From Acidobacteriota bacterium (GTDB lineage: Bacteria > Acidobacteriota > Vicinamibacteria > Vicinamibacterales > UBA2999), in the NCBI GenBank assembly GCA_013140775.1, contig JABFSA010000058.1:1-35555 (forward strand): a stretch of DNA of 35,555 nucleotides, in the 5' to 3' direction. Position 1 is the stretch's first letter; every line of letters starts with the position of its first letter. Below the pieces are notes generated by a model. That model did no database searches. It was not told the DNA's origin and saw only the letters and a program-made list of their open reading frames with translations. A program made the translations under genes and the position numbers. Shown here in pieces: positions 35,461 to 35,555 of the stretch.

Positions 35461-35555
35461 CACGACGCACGCTGACGCGATCCGCCGAGAGTCTACCTTG
35501 ACATCCTGGTTTCCCCGACCGACGGGCTCGGCGGATCGCGTCAGCGTGCGTCGTG
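35461..35555. repeat. Perfect 28-bp inverted repeat ending at the last base of the window
   Basis: The 28 bases at 35461-35488 are the exact reverse complement of those at 35528-35555, with a 39-nt spacer. The right arm ends on the final base, so its true length is not known. It may be a biological inverted repeat or a fold-back at a contig end. Confidence 0.85.

Noticed and set aside
1..35555. tRNA, rRNA or CRISPR arrays
   Set aside because: No cloverleaf with a GTTCGA-type T-arm, no rRNA core and no regularly spaced repeats were seen by eye on either strand. A covariance search was not possible here.

Overview
The window looks like a chromosome segment of a GC-rich, Gram-negative soil-type bacterium, most likely an Acidobacteriota of the Vicinamibacteria type. 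That assignment is inferred from gene content: a TonB-dependent receptor with an N-terminal carboxypeptidase-regulatory-like domain, paired secreted DUF6152-like and 'PDLxGxW' proteins, many secreted hydrolases, and an HpnCDE squalene pathway. No rRNA, tRNA or CRISPR array was found, so the taxonomy is not proven.

Left part (1-17.9 kb), ordinary chromosomal genes. A minus-strand peptide/ester catabolism operon (alpha/beta hydrolase, S58 peptidase, sodium:solute symporter) is followed by ygfZ, a mutY-mutT pair and a PduO-type cobalamin adenosyltransferase. Next is the coupled hpnC-hpnD-hpnE operon, which makes squalene from farnesyl diphosphate. Then come fabH, a truncated haemoglobin, a TatT-like TPR protein, thiI, three coupled unknown membrane genes, class I aldolase, a zinc-ribbon Nudix gene divergent from def, and an SDR. 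Several of these genes have a -10-like box only 6-9 nt before the start codon, which suggests leaderless mRNAs. Two REP-like hairpins sharing the same end sequences lie at 15.65 and 17.9 kb.

Middle part (17.9-23.1 kb), accessory. It holds a DinB protein, a toxin-antitoxin locus whose toxin has lost its N-terminal half, an attC-like site, two secreted hydrolases (D-aminoacylase-like amidohydrolase, class C beta-lactamase-like esterase), a second bulged hairpin, and a broken integron integrase. The integrase keeps its N-terminal helix and C-terminal catalytic part in different frames, with the middle deleted. I read this stretch as the remains of an integron.

Right-centre (23.1-32.4 kb), secreted and envelope genes. 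Two DUF6152-like proteins are each paired with members of a secreted family that shares PxLxGxW and C-(x)n-PR motifs. With them are an SGNH hydrolase, a TonB-dependent receptor and an M20 amidohydrolase. The run at 25.8-31.0 kb looks like one operon for recognising or processing an external substrate. In both DUF6152-like proteins the predicted signal-peptide cut leaves His-His at the mature N-terminus, and a conserved NPH histidine follows. A copper 'histidine brace' is therefore possible.

Right end (32.5-35.6 kb), a run of small minus-strand orphan genes: membrane proteins, a TMEM175-like channel, a truncated Rossmann protein, a truncated methyltransferase and a 46-codon fragment. Two further attC-like half-sites, similar to the 19.1 kb site, lie between these genes. 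The window ends exactly on one arm of a perfect 28-bp inverted repeat.
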